A stretch of 64,000 bases of DNA from the NCBI GenBank assembly GCA_026239495.1, contig CP110830.1:1426001-1490000 (forward strand), written 5' to 3'. The first letter of the stretch is position 1, and each line of letters starts with the position of its first letter. Position numbers and translations under genes: made by a program. Positions 53,465 through 63,681 of the stretch are shown here, one piece after another. This DNA comes from Spiroplasma phoeniceum. GTDB taxonomy: Bacteria; Bacillota_I; Bacilli_A; Mycoplasmatales; Mycoplasmataceae. The notes beneath the pieces are model-generated. The model was not told where the DNA came from. It searched no databases and saw only the letters and a program-made list of their open reading frames with translations.

Positions 53465-54090
53465 CGTCCTGTACGATGAACCGGCAAAAAACAATTCTTG
53501 TGAGATTGTTTTTTTTATTTTTATATTAAAAAACATAAATTTATTTGCATTATTCATCGGATAGTATCTTTAAATTTAGAATTTTTATCATAAAAACAGA
53601 TATTATTCTGTTTTCCCTACACAAAATAAACGATATTTTTATAAATTTCCTTTTAAATAAAGATATTATCCAATGAATAATGCAGCCCCTAAAACTTAAT
53701 ATTTTTTGATGCTTAAAGATGGATAACCCATCTATGGCACGAAGTCTTAAAGAAAGTGTGAAAGCGACTGGATTTATTCTCCTATTTATTTCTTTAATTC
53801 TCGGCAAGATTAATCACTTGCGAAATGTCAGCGCGCGTGTTTTTTTTGATTTTTTTCATAAAAAGAGTGATGTTAAACCGAAAAGAACAATATTGGACAC
53901 TAAAAAAAAGAGGGTTGGAACTCCAAAAGGTTATTTTCTTTATATAAAGTTGTCTATGAATGGATGAAGCATAATTAATAACTGGGTAAATTTGTTTTAC
54001 TTCCGTTGGGGGGTAAGCTCTGTTTAAATATAGAATTTTAGTATCGCCATCGCTCACCCACAAAGTGATGTGGATGGCGAATTAAGCTAA
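53465..54090. other. GC-richer, hairpin-rich non-coding block (copy 2)
   Basis: Terminator-like AACAATTCTTGTGAGATTG with T8 near 53485-53520; hairpin AGATGG/CCATCT near 53717; GCGCGCG near 53830; CGCCATCGCTCACCC...GATGGCG at 54043-54080, sharing its core with copy 1 at 35540. No supported gene. Same downstream leader type as copy 1 (AAAGAAAGGAAT before a Lys-rich gene). Confidence 0.45.
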
Positions 54091-54190
54091 TTAAATCAAA
54101 ATACAAATATTCTTACTAAATATCAAAATATTAACCAACAAAGGGGTTTTCTGTTTATTTAAAAAAATAAAAAGAAAGGAATAAAATATT

Positions 54191-54534
54191 ATGCAAAAAT
54201 ATAAAAGTAAATATATCAATAAAACTTGAAATGAAATAACAACATCATTTGATTGAGTTAATTGTAAGCCTGTTGATTGTCGTATTTCGCACCATAAAAA
54301 TCATTATGATTTACAATGTTTATAATGAGCAAAAATGTATTTAAATTTATTTGAAGATAAATGAGATGTTATTAACTCATATATGCAACATTACAAAATT
54401 AACGATGTTTTAGATTTGGCTACAGATGGTTGAAAAATATTACAAATTGAGAAAAAAATAAAACAAATAAATTAAAATATATTATTGCAATTGCACCCAC
54501 CGGAAGTGGACAAACCGGTATTATTATTTATAAT
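54191..54534 (+). pseudogene. Phage-like gene with P-loop, disrupted
   Basis: MQKYKSKYINKTWNEITTSF, then a TAA near 54325, NLFEDKWDVINSYMQHYKIN, and after a frameshift KYIIAIAPTGSGQTGIII, a Walker A-like motif (Lys changed to Gln). Cut by IS5-like copy G. Could be the start of a phage assembly ATPase or a plasmid coupling ATPase. Confidence 0.45.
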
Positions 54535-55608
54535 ATACTTCTTGCATAACATAATCTAATTATTTTAAAATTCCTATAAAATATTTTAAAATTAAAATAG
54601 AAATTATAGGAGATTAAAATTATGAAATTTGATAAATTTAATTTTATTAATGATAAAGAATTATTGCGATTAACCGGAGCAAAAAAGCTACTTTTAATAA
54701 AATGTTAAATATTTTACAAGTAGCTGAAATAGAAAAATTTAAAAAAGGTGGCAAAACTAATAAATTATCACTAGAAAATCGGCTACTGATGACTTTATCG
54801 TATTGACGATAATATCGGGCTTATTTTCATATTGCTAAAAGTTTTGATATTAGTGAATCTAGTTGTTATCGCAATATCAAGTGAATTGAAGATATTTTAA
54901 TTAAACACTCTGATTTTCAACAACTCGCTGGTAAAAAATCACTAATAAATGATTATTTTAATGATAAAACTATTATTATTGATGTTACCGGTTCCCCAAT
55001 CCAACGCCCAAAAAAAGACAAAAACAATCTTATTCTGGTAAAAAGAAAAAAACACCATTAAAACACAAGTAATTATCGAACAAGAAACCAAAAAAATTAT
55101 TGCAACAAGTTTTTCGCTTGGAAAAAACATGATTATGCTTTATTTAAAGAATCAAAAATCTCAATTTTAAAAAATACCAAATTAATAGTTGATAGTGGTT
55201 ATCAAGGAATTCAAAAAATTCACAATAATGTTCTAATACCTACAAAAAAAAACAAAGAAAAACCCTTTAAATAAAGTACAAAAACAACGTAATAGAATAG
55301 TTTCAAAAATGAGAATTATTATTGAAAATATTTTTGCTATTCTTAAAAAATTTAAAATTATTACAGAAAAATATCGCAATCGAAGAAAAAGATTTAGTTT
55401 AAGATTTAATTTAATTGCTTCAATTTATAATTTGCAGTTAGAATAGAAGATTTATTTAAAATTAAAGAATTTAAATAATAAATTCATTTTTTGTTGTCGC
55501 AAAATATTAAATTTTTAAATAAAAAACATAATTAATTAAAATTATATTTTTCTATTAGTGTATTTTTACAAATATTTGCAATTTTTTAATAGGTTACGCA
55601 AGAAGTCT
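54535..55608 (+). mobile_element. IS5/ISL2-like element, copy G (sub-lineage 2)
   Basis: Left terminus altered (ATACTTCTTGC), right GCAAGAAGTCT intact. The transposase is dead: A6 in GGAGCAAAAAAGCTAC exactly as in copy F, plus a stop in the SYW-YR motif (CGATAATATCGG) and deletions near 55050 and 55125. Confidence 0.75.
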
Positions 55609-55649
55609 ATTGTAATATAAAATATTAATTTACTTTTAATTGAGAAATA

Positions 55650-56512
55650 ATACCATATTTGTTTATGCCAATTATTGGTAATCAAAGTTATCGACATTTT
55701 GATATGAATTATTTAGTTTTAAATTTTAATTATAAAAAAATTATTAATATGGGTGTTCTTAAAAAATCTCAAAGTAATTATTATATTAATGATGTTAAGC
55801 AATAATTTTATTCGTTAGATAATTTGTTTCAAATTTTAGATTATTTTTATTCTAATGTTTTAAGAACTATATTTGATATTTCAAATTTTAGAGAGCGAAT
55901 TAATTTTTCATCTGATAATTGTAATTTGGGTTTTGTTTTTATTATAAAAAATGGTTTTTTATTATATCCAAAATCAATGCTTTTTAATATTTTGAGATTT
56001 TCAGATACAAATGTAGGTTATTTGAAACCACAAGTTCAATTGTATGATGCTTATACTATAAATAATACTGATTATTATTTTTCTTATTATTCAAATTGAG
56101 ATTATATTACTAATGTTTTGCCTTCTAATAATGATAAATATACTCAATCAATGAAATTATTAGATGTGGCAGATAAGTCAAAGTATCAAGGTTTTAATTT
56201 AATTAGATTTAATACTAATAGATTACTTGAAAATAATAGTATTTCAATTCTTCGTTTTAATTTTAGTATTTATAATACTACTGATTGAAATAATGAAATT
56301 AATGATGGTAATATTTGAAAAATACCATATAAAAGTTGTTGTTGATATAATATTTCGTGTAATATACAAAATGCGGCGATTTGGTTAGTAAATAATTTGC
56401 CTGGTATGAAAGATGTATATAATTTTATAAATGGTATGGTACATGTATTTAGTGATGTTTCTAATTTATTTAATAATATTGGTAATTTATTTTGCTTTTG
56501 ATATTACATTTA
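55650..56512 (+). pseudogene. Plectrovirus-like structural protein fragment
   Basis: In-frame PYLFMPIIGNQSYRHFDMNY, a TAA at about 55803, then FYSLDNLFQILDYFYSNVLR through RINFSSDNCNLGFV to NNLPGMKDVYNFINGM and TAA at 56510. Asn/Phe/Tyr-rich with a Gly/Phe-rich C-terminus, resembling the large ORF1-type protein of Spiroplasma plectroviruses (SpV1). N-terminus lost to the IS. Family call from composition and context, not proven. Confidence 0.45.
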
Positions 56513-56607
56513 AGATTATGTTAGGTTCTATATTGGTGTTAGCAACGGTTAACTGACTTTTACGCTGTTTTTATTAGTAAATAATAATGTTGTTAGCAAA
56601 AATAGTA

Positions 56608-56687
56608 GGGTGGTACGGTTGTTTATCGTGCGCCACCTTACTTAAAGGGGTAAAAGTTGCGGAGCAACTTAAGGGCAAGTCCCCTTT
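56608..56687. other. Two GC-rich hairpins downstream of the plectrovirus-like fragment
   Basis: GGGTGG (56608) pairs with CCACCT (56633). AAAGGGG (56644) pairs with CCCCTTT (56681) and encloses AGTTGC GGA GCAACT (56655-56669). Possible phage origin or packaging structure; no gene here. 56690-56879 hold the ppa upstream region. Confidence 0.5.
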
Positions 56688-56879
56688 ACTTGATGTATTT
56701 GTTTTTTTATATTTATAACTTACATAAAAATAATAATTATCTTTTATTTTTTTTGAATATAAAACAATACTTTTATTTGACTTTACTGCGAAAAAATAAA
56801 AAAGATTAAAAAGACATAACATTATTTCCCTTTCTATGCTATATTAATAATTAGGAAAGTAATGAAAGGAAGAAAAATA

Positions 56880-57443
56880 ATGAGTAAAAATAATGTTTTA
56901 CCAATTATTGTTGAAATCCCTAGGGGGTCTGGCCATAAATATGAATATGATCTTAAAACAGGGCGAATTGTTTTAGACCGGGTTTTATATGGTGCTAATT
57001 TTTATCCAGGAGAATATGGTTTTATTGAAAACACATTAGATTGAGATGGTGATCCGCTTGATGTAATTTCGTTAAGCACTTACCCCACAATTCCTGGTTG
57101 TCAAATTAATGTTCGTATTTTGGGAACAATTAATATGATTGATAACGGAGAGATTGACACAAAATTAATGGCTGTGATGGCTGATGATCCGCGTTTTAAT
57201 CATATTCAAACTTTAGAAGATGTTCCAATAGCAATACGAAGTGAAATTGAAACTTTCTTTTTACAATATAAAACTTTGCAAAAAAAAGAAGTTAAAATTA
57301 ATGGTTGAAGTAACTTAGACCAAGCTTTAAAAGAAATTAAAGAATGTCAAGAACGTTATTTAGAATACAAAGATATCTTAGAGACAAAAGGAAAAGATGC
57401 TGTAATGAAAATTTGAAAAGAAAAAGGATTAGGGCAAATTTAA
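56880..57443 (+). CDS. ppa: Inorganic pyrophosphatase
   Basis: Family I soluble PPase, hydrolyses pyrophosphate from biosynthesis. 187 aa with TGA-Trp codons. Core YGANFYPGEYGFIENTLDWD and the metal-binding DGDPLDVIS near residue 60; GTINMIDNGEIDTKLMAV with the third Asp later. ATG 56880 chosen, with AAAGGAAG upstream; an in-frame ATG at 56862 lacks a site. Chromosomal gene marking the end of the accessory region. Confidence 0.93.
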
Positions 57444-57457
57444 ACAAATAAAAACTA

Positions 57458-58763
57458 GTGTTAATGAACATCTAAAATAAAATTGACAGAAAAAAGAGAC
57501 AAACATTTTCTGTTATATAATTTTATTGAAAGGATGTTATTTTCTTATTGCAAAACAATGAAACAAAAATGAAAAACTAGAAATTTTAACATTTGCTGAG
57601 TTAAATGGCATTAAACTAACAGTTCAAAAATATAACATAGCCAAATCTACCATACATAGATGACGTCTAGAGGCACAAAACAATTTTAATAACCTATAAT
57701 GATGTCGTGGATCTCAAAGTAAAAAAAAGACAAAAAGAAGAATTAGTATTTTAACAATTGACTCAAATGATGTCAAAAAAAATGTCACGTTCTGAATTAT
57801 AAGAGATTGCTAAATTACATTTTGCATTAAAAAAGTGTGAGAAGAAGACTATTAAAGAAAGGTTCAAGAAGTAAGTAAATTATCAGCAGATTATTCTGCT
57901 TATTTTCTATGTAGAAAATTAGGTATTACTATACAAGGTTATTACTTATGGATTAAACAAGGAAAACCTATGTATAAAAACTATAATTTTGTTTTAGCAG
58001 AAATAATACTTAAAATATTTAATAAATTTAAAGGTGTCTATGGGTGCCCAATGATTACGATTTTGTTATAAAAATATAAAAATATCAAAGTTAGCAAATG
58101 AGTAGTATATCGCTATATGAAAATATTAAAAATTAATTCTATTCGGAAGAAAATAAAACCGAATTATTTTAAATCAGGTCCTCTAAGATTCACAAATATC
58201 TTAAAACGAGATTTTCTTACATCTGAACCAAACAAAAAATTAGTGACAGACATAACATATTTATCTATTAATTAATACTGTGGTATATTTATCAATTATC
58301 CGTGACTTATTCAATGGTGAAATAATAGATTGAAAATTATCAAATCATGCTGATGCTAATTTGAGTTTTAAGAATTTAGTATCAGCTTAAAATTATGCAG
58401 GACGTCCCAAAAAAATTAATTATTCATTCAGATCAAGGCTATGCATATACATCGCCGCAATGAAAAGAATTGTATGAAAAAAATGTGAATTATTATTTTG
58501 GTGTCTCGCCGTGGTAATTCACCAGATAATGGTGCTTGTGAAAATTGATTCAGTTCACTTGAAAATGAATGTTTTTTATTATATAAACGAAACAGTCTTA
58601 ATTTTAGTAATATTATGAACATTGTTTCAAATTATGTTGATTTCTATAATTTTGTCAGACCTAGAGTTAAACAAAGAAAAAATTCATTTTAACAACGAAC
58701 GGAGTTTTAAAATAAAAATGTCTCTTTTTTTCTGTCAATTTTAATTGACATTGTCATTAACAC
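57458..58763 (+). mobile_element. Decayed IS3-family element of a different type
   Basis: Terminal repeats GTGTTAATGA at 57458 and TCATTAACAC at 58763, with a longer shared AAATTGACAGAAAAAA tract just inside. orfA (ILTFAELNGIKLTVQKYNIA) and orfB (SAYFLCRKLGITIQGYY; VTDITYLSIN; SRRGNSPDNGACENWFSSLE; VDFYNFVRPRVKQRK) are recognisable with many stops and shifts. About 1.3 kb. Inserted between ppa and dgk, which converge. Confidence 0.8.
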
Positions 58764-58781
58764 TATTTTTTTTATTTTTTT

Positions 58782-59390
58782 TTATTTTTTTTCAATTAAT
58801 TTTTCTGAAATTATGGCAACAATTTCTTCTGGTGTTTTATGATTGGCGTCAATAACTAAAAAATTAAACTTATCTTTTGAGCGTTCATATCATTCCTCAT
58901 ATTTTCGGTTTAATAATGTTCAATAAGCGCTTCCAATATTTTGTTCACTAGCTCGGCCTCTTTTGGTAATTCGTTCCATCGCTATTTCTGGATCAACTCG
59001 TAAATAAACAACTAATTCTGGTTTAATGTTTTCATCTAAATATAAACTTTGTAAAACAACAACATCATAAAATTCTTTATAAACTTTATAATCTGTTGTA
59101 TTTATATATCCTAGTTCATATAAGACATCAACAAAAATTGGATCCTCTAAAATACTACGGTCAAAAATAATATTAGGTGTTATTTTTGCTTGTTTTAATT
59201 GTTTACTACGTGCCATTGCCATATATACTTGCATTTTAAAAGCCATATCTTTTGGATCAGCATAATACTGATCTAAATATGGATTTTCCTCAACTGGCTC
59301 ATACATTACCATATAATGATGTTTTTCTCCCAATAGTTTACTAACAGTTGATTTCCCTACTCCAACAACTCCTGCTAATGTAATCCGCAT
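58782..59390 (-). CDS. Deoxynucleoside kinase (dAK/dGK type)
   Basis: Phosphorylates deoxynucleosides for salvage, needed in mollicutes that do not make all nucleotides. 202 aa through a TGA-Trp near 58919. P-loop ITLAGVVGVGKSTVSKLLG at the N-terminus, EPVEENPYLDQYY, FDRSILEDPIF with the DRS motif, lid RGRASEQ, C-terminal AIISEKLIEKK. AAAGGAG before ATG 59390. Overlaps the end of rluB by 50 bp. Substrate specificity (dA versus dG) not decided. Confidence 0.88.
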
Positions 59391-60144
59391 TTTTTTTCTC
59401 CTTTATTTTTTTTAAGTGTGATAATATTCCAAAAAAACGTTTAATTTCTTTGGGTTTTAAATAACGTCATTCGCCAGGCTTTAATGTTTTATCTAATTGT
59501 AAAAAACCGATTGCAATTCGTTTTAATTTAATAACTTCGTGTCCTAATGCTTGTATCATTTTTTTAACTTGATGTTTTCTGCCTTCATGAATTGTTAATA
59601 GAAGAATCGAAACATTTTTTGCTTCTTCATATTTTACTAATTTTGCTTGCGCTTTGCTTGTTATAATTCCTGGCTCAATTTCAAGTCCTGTTGTTAATTG
59701 TTGTAATTTTTGTTTTAAAAGATAACCAGAAACCAAAACATGATACGTCTTATTAATAATATGACTTGGGTGTGTAATAATATTAGTAAATTCTCCATCA
59801 TTAGTCAATAGCAAAATCCCACTGGTATCATAGTCTAAACGACCCACCGGATAAATTCGCTCTGAAACACCTTTAACATAGTTTAAAACTGTTTTGCGAT
59901 GTTGCGGATCGTACATTGTTGAAACACAATTTCGTGGTTTATTCAACATCAAATAAACCTTATTTGCATGTTCATTCGTAAAAATTTGATTGTTTATCTG
60001 TATTTGATCATTTTTGCTAACTTTAGTACCCAACGTTGTTACCACAATATTATTAACTTTAACTCGTCCTTGTATAATTAATTCTTCTGCTTTTCGTCGT
60101 GAACAATAACCTTTTGCTGCAATAACTTTTTGTAATCGTTCCAT
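59341..60144 (-). CDS. rluB: Pseudouridine synthase, RluB family
   Basis: Modifies uridine in 23S rRNA. 267 aa. N-terminal S4 domain MERLQKVIAAKGYCSRRKAE; catalytic Asp in GRLDYDTSGILLLTNDGEF near residue 97; KTYHVLVSGYL and IHEGRKHQVKKM typical. A TGA-Trp at 59467 extends the protein by 42 codons into dgk; the usual domain ends about there, so the extension may be a lost stop. ATG overlaps the scpB stop by one base. Confidence 0.9.
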
Positions 60145-60692
60145 TATTTAAATAACTCCTGCTCTTTTTCTATCACAGTTTGCTTAATTTGTGGTAAATC
60201 TGCTAAAGAAGTTAAATTAAAAACTTTTAAAAATTCTTTAGTAATATGATATGTCATTGGTTTCCCTGGTAATTCGCTTTTACCAACTTCATCAATTAAA
60301 TCACGTGCGCGTAATTTGTTAATAACACTATCAGAATTAACTCCCCGTAACTCTTCAATTTCTGGTTTACTAATTGGGCCACAATAGGCAATAATTGCTA
60401 ATGTTTCTAGTGCTGCTTGTGATAAACGTGATTCTATTTTATTATTAGCTAATTTTAAATAAAATTGATAATATTCTTGCTTTGTTACTAAGCGATATTT
60501 ATCAGCAAAAGATGTTATTGTTAGCCCACGATTATTATTAGTTTGATATTCTACTTTTAATTTTGCTAAAACATCCTCACACTCAGGAACAGAAATTTCA
60601 AGAATATGGGCAATTTCTTTTAAATTAATTCCTTCATCACCACCGATAAATAATAGTCCTTCTAAAACAGCCATTTTTTCATTTAAATTCAT
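60144..60692 (-). CDS. scpB: Segregation and condensation protein B
   Basis: Winged-helix subunit of the SMC-ScpAB condensin. 182 aa. MAVLEGLLFIGGDEGINLKE, then LSQAALETLAIIAYCGPISK and the RGVNSDSVINKLRARDLI helix. 5 bp after scpA and overlapping rluB, the classic scpA-scpB-rluB order. Confidence 0.95.
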   Translation of the reverse strand: MNLNEKMAVLEGLLFIGGDEGINLKEIAHILEISVPECEDVLAKLKVEYQTNNNRGLTITSFADKYRLVTKQEYYQFYLKLANNKIESRLSQAALETLAIIAYCGPISKPEIEELRGVNSDSVINKLRARDLIDEVGKSELPGKPMTYHITKEFLKVFNLTSLADLPQIKQTVIEKEQELFK

Positions 60693-60697
60693 CTAAT

Positions 60698-61459
60698 TTA
60701 ATTCCCCTCTTTCTGTAAGTATGGTCTAATGTAAATTGCTTCTAAATGTTGGTATTGATCAATTTCAATTTTTTGATGACGAGCTAAATCTAACAAAGCA
60801 ATAAAACAAGCAACAAAAACTTGTAATGATAAAGTAAAATTACCTAGCAATTCTTTTAATGTTCATTCTGTATCATCTTGCGCTAATAATGTCATGATTC
60901 TCTCCGCCATTTCTTCTGGAGAAACTTCAGTAATAACAACATTTGATTCTAATGGTTTTGCTGCATTAATTCGTTCTAACATTTTTAAAAAACTATTAGT
61001 TAATTTATCAATATTAATTTTTGGCGATAATGGTAAATCTTCTTCTTTAATTTTATTTCCTTTAATAATTGTTCGTGGTTTTGACAAATAGCGAATTCCC
61101 TCTTGGTGTTGATCTTTAAAATATTGACTAACTTCTTTAATTTTTTTATATTCTAGTAAACGATTAATTAGTTCATCACGAGCATCTTTTTCATAATTAT
61201 CATCAATTTCAACTTCTTCTTTTGGTAACACTAATTTTGTTTTTGCCTCAACTAAATAACTTACCATTGTTAAATATTCTGATGCAATTTCAATATTTAA
61301 TTGTTCCATTTCTCTAATATACGCTAAAAATTGATCAGTAATTTCTGTCAATTTAATTGCAAAAAGGTCCATCTCCTTTTCTTTAATTAAATGCAACAAT
61401 AAATCTAATGGTCCTGAAAAATTATCAAGTTTTACTTCATATCGTGGCAAATGTAACAT
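60698..61459 (-). CDS. scpA: Segregation and condensation protein A
   Basis: Kleisin subunit bridging the SMC heads. 253 aa, with TGA-Trp near 60860 (a standard-code reading would cut 54 residues). N-terminus YEVKLDNFSGPLDLLLHLI KEKEMDLFAI and KLTEITDQFLAYI are diagnostic; the C-terminal winged helix ends IYIRPYLQKEGN. AGAAAG-type site before ATG. First gene of scpA-scpB-rluB(-dgk). Confidence 0.95.
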
Positions 61460-61531
61460 TCTTTCTCTCCCGTGTTTATTTTCTTAGTTAATAATACCGC
61501 TATTTTAAAAAAAACAAAGACATTAAAACAA

Positions 61532-61560
61532 AAAAGTGATTAACTTAAAGCATCACTTTT
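61532..61560 (-). terminator. Intrinsic terminator after deoA/pdp
   Basis: AAAAGTGAT / ATCACTTTT stem overlapping the stop codon, T run on the minus strand. Confidence 0.75.
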
Positions 61561-62869
61561 ATTGAATTATCTCATAAATTAATTCTTCTTGTGGTGATTT
61601 TGTTGAAACAATTCGAAAAGTTCGTTGTGCTCAATCATAAACTGAGGCAGTAACATAATGGTTGGTATATAAAGTCATTACAACATCATTTTTTGCAACT
61701 TTTTCACCAGTTTTTTTGTTTAAATAAATACCAGCATGATAATCAATTGTTTCATCTTTTGTATTACGGCCAGCTCCTAAACGAACAGCTAATAATCCTA
61801 ACTCATTAGTATCAATAATTTCCATAAATCCCGCTTGGGTTGCTTTAATTTCAACTATATTTTTTACTTTTAATACTTCTTTTAAAGTTAAATCATTATC
61901 AATAAAACTTAAATCTCCACCTTGCTCGTTCACAAAATTAAGGAAGTAATTTAACGGCTCTTCTGTTCGTAATTTTTCTTCACAAGCTTTAAATGCCGTT
62001 GCTAAATCTTTAAAAAGCCCAGCTTGGAATAAACTTAAAGATGCTACTTCACATACAATGTAGGTCAAATCATCAGGTCCTTTCCCTCGTAATGTTTGTA
62101 ATGCTTCATAAATTTCAATTGCATTACCGATAGCACGACCTAATGGTTCTGTCATATTAGTAATTTCAGCAGCAATCTTCTTATTAAATTTAATTCCAAG
62201 TTCAACCATAATTTGTGCTAATTTCCGTGCATCAGATATTGTTTTCATAAAAGCGCCACTACCACATTTAACATCTAACACAATTCCATCACTACCAGTC
62301 GCAATTTTTTTACACATAATACTTGCTGCCACTAATGGTAATGAATCAACTGTTGCCGTCACACCCCGTAAGGCATAAATCTTTTTATCAGCAGGAACAA
62401 GATTATCAGATTGGGCCATAATTGATAAATTTGTTTTATTAATAACATCCTTAAATTCATTAAAAGAAAGTTCAACTTTAAAGCCGGGAATACTTTCCAA
62501 CTTATCAATTGTTCCTCCTGTTTGGCCTAATCCCCGCCCTGACATTTTTGCCACTTTTAAACCAAATGCAGCAACTAAAGGTGCATAAATTAAACTAACC
62601 TTATCACCAACTCCACCAGAAGAATGCTTATCAACTTTAAAACCAGGAATCGTAGTTAAATCATATACTTCTCCCGAATTAATCATTGCTTCAGTTAAAA
62701 ACGAAATTTCTGTAACTGACATTGATTGAAAATAAATTGCCATTAAAAAAGCTGACATTTGATAATCTGGAATAACCCCTGATGTATATCCTTTGATAAT
62801 AAAGTTAATTTCTTCTCGTGATAACTCTTGTCCATTTTTCTTTTTATCAATTAATTCTAAAATATTCAC
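61559..62869 (-). CDS. deoA: Thymidine/pyrimidine-nucleoside phosphorylase
   Basis: Cleaves pyrimidine (deoxy)nucleosides to base and sugar-1-phosphate for salvage. 436 aa, family length, with a TGA-Trp near 61628. Signature KHSSGGVGDKVSLIYAPLVA near residue 80, MSGRGLGQTGGTIDKLESIPG near 108, DVKCGSGAFMKT near 200. Thymidine versus broad pyrimidine (pdp) specificity cannot be set by eye. 19 bp after plsC; same transcript as folA-plsC. Confidence 0.93.
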
Positions 62870-62888
62870 TATTCGATACCTTCTTTTT

Positions 62889-63680
62889 TTAAGTTGTTTT
62901 TTTCTTTAATAAAGTTTTATATTCTTCATAAGATTTTTTATGATCAACATCTTGATATTGATCAATTCCTTTTTGAATAATTTGTTTAACATTATTTGCA
63001 ATTAATTCGGTTGATTTGGTCATAAACGTATCTGGCTTAATTGGCTTATGAAACATAACATGAACATACTTTTTCCCTCTTTTTTTAAATTCTTTATTAA
63101 AAATTGGATAAGAGTTAACAATTGAAACAGGAATAATTGGAACATGTGCTTTCTGGGCATTTTTAAAACTTCCAGAATGAAATTCTCCCATTTCTTGCCT
63201 GCCACTTCGTGTTCCTTCCGGAAAAACAACCATTGTTCGTGGTATACGAATTAAATAATTTGCCTCTTTAATAACTTCTAAGGCCTGGCGAGGGTTCCCC
63301 CGATCTAAAAATAAAACATCAATTAATTTTAAGAAATTTCGATACGTTCGGTTATCTTGTAATTCTTTTTTAGCAATAAATGCGCAAGGTGCGGTTTTAT
63401 TAAAATCATTTAGAACAAATAATAATGCCGGATCCACATTCGATTGATGATTTGCAATCATTAAACAACCCTTATCAATTCAATTATCACGATCATGAAC
63501 AATTATTTTAACATCGTGCACTCATAACATATAGCGTGTTCGTTTTTGTAATCAATGATAACGATATTCTTCTGAAACAATATTTGGATCTCGTTTAATT
63601 TTTTTACTAATACTTCTTGCCTTAGTAATTGTTCGTAAAAATAGTGGTCATGTCAGAAGAATTTTTCAAATATTTAACAT
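62889..63680 (-). CDS. plsC: 1-acyl-sn-glycerol-3-phosphate acyltransferase
   Basis: Membrane enzyme adding the second acyl chain to make phosphatidic acid. 263 aa; TGA-Trp codons in the N-terminal 70 residues would hide the true start. Motif I NHQSNVDP near residue 76 and motif III VVFPEGTRSGRQ near 150; VPIIPVSIVNS as motif IV. N-terminal hydrophobic stretch (IWKILLTWPLFL). ATG lies 1 bp after the folA stop. Confidence 0.93.
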
Positions 63681-63681
63681 T

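Noticed and set aside
56574-56822. Minus-strand reading frame across the GC-rich hairpins
   Set aside because: Explained by the hairpin DNA; no ribosome site and composition unlike neighbouring proteins.
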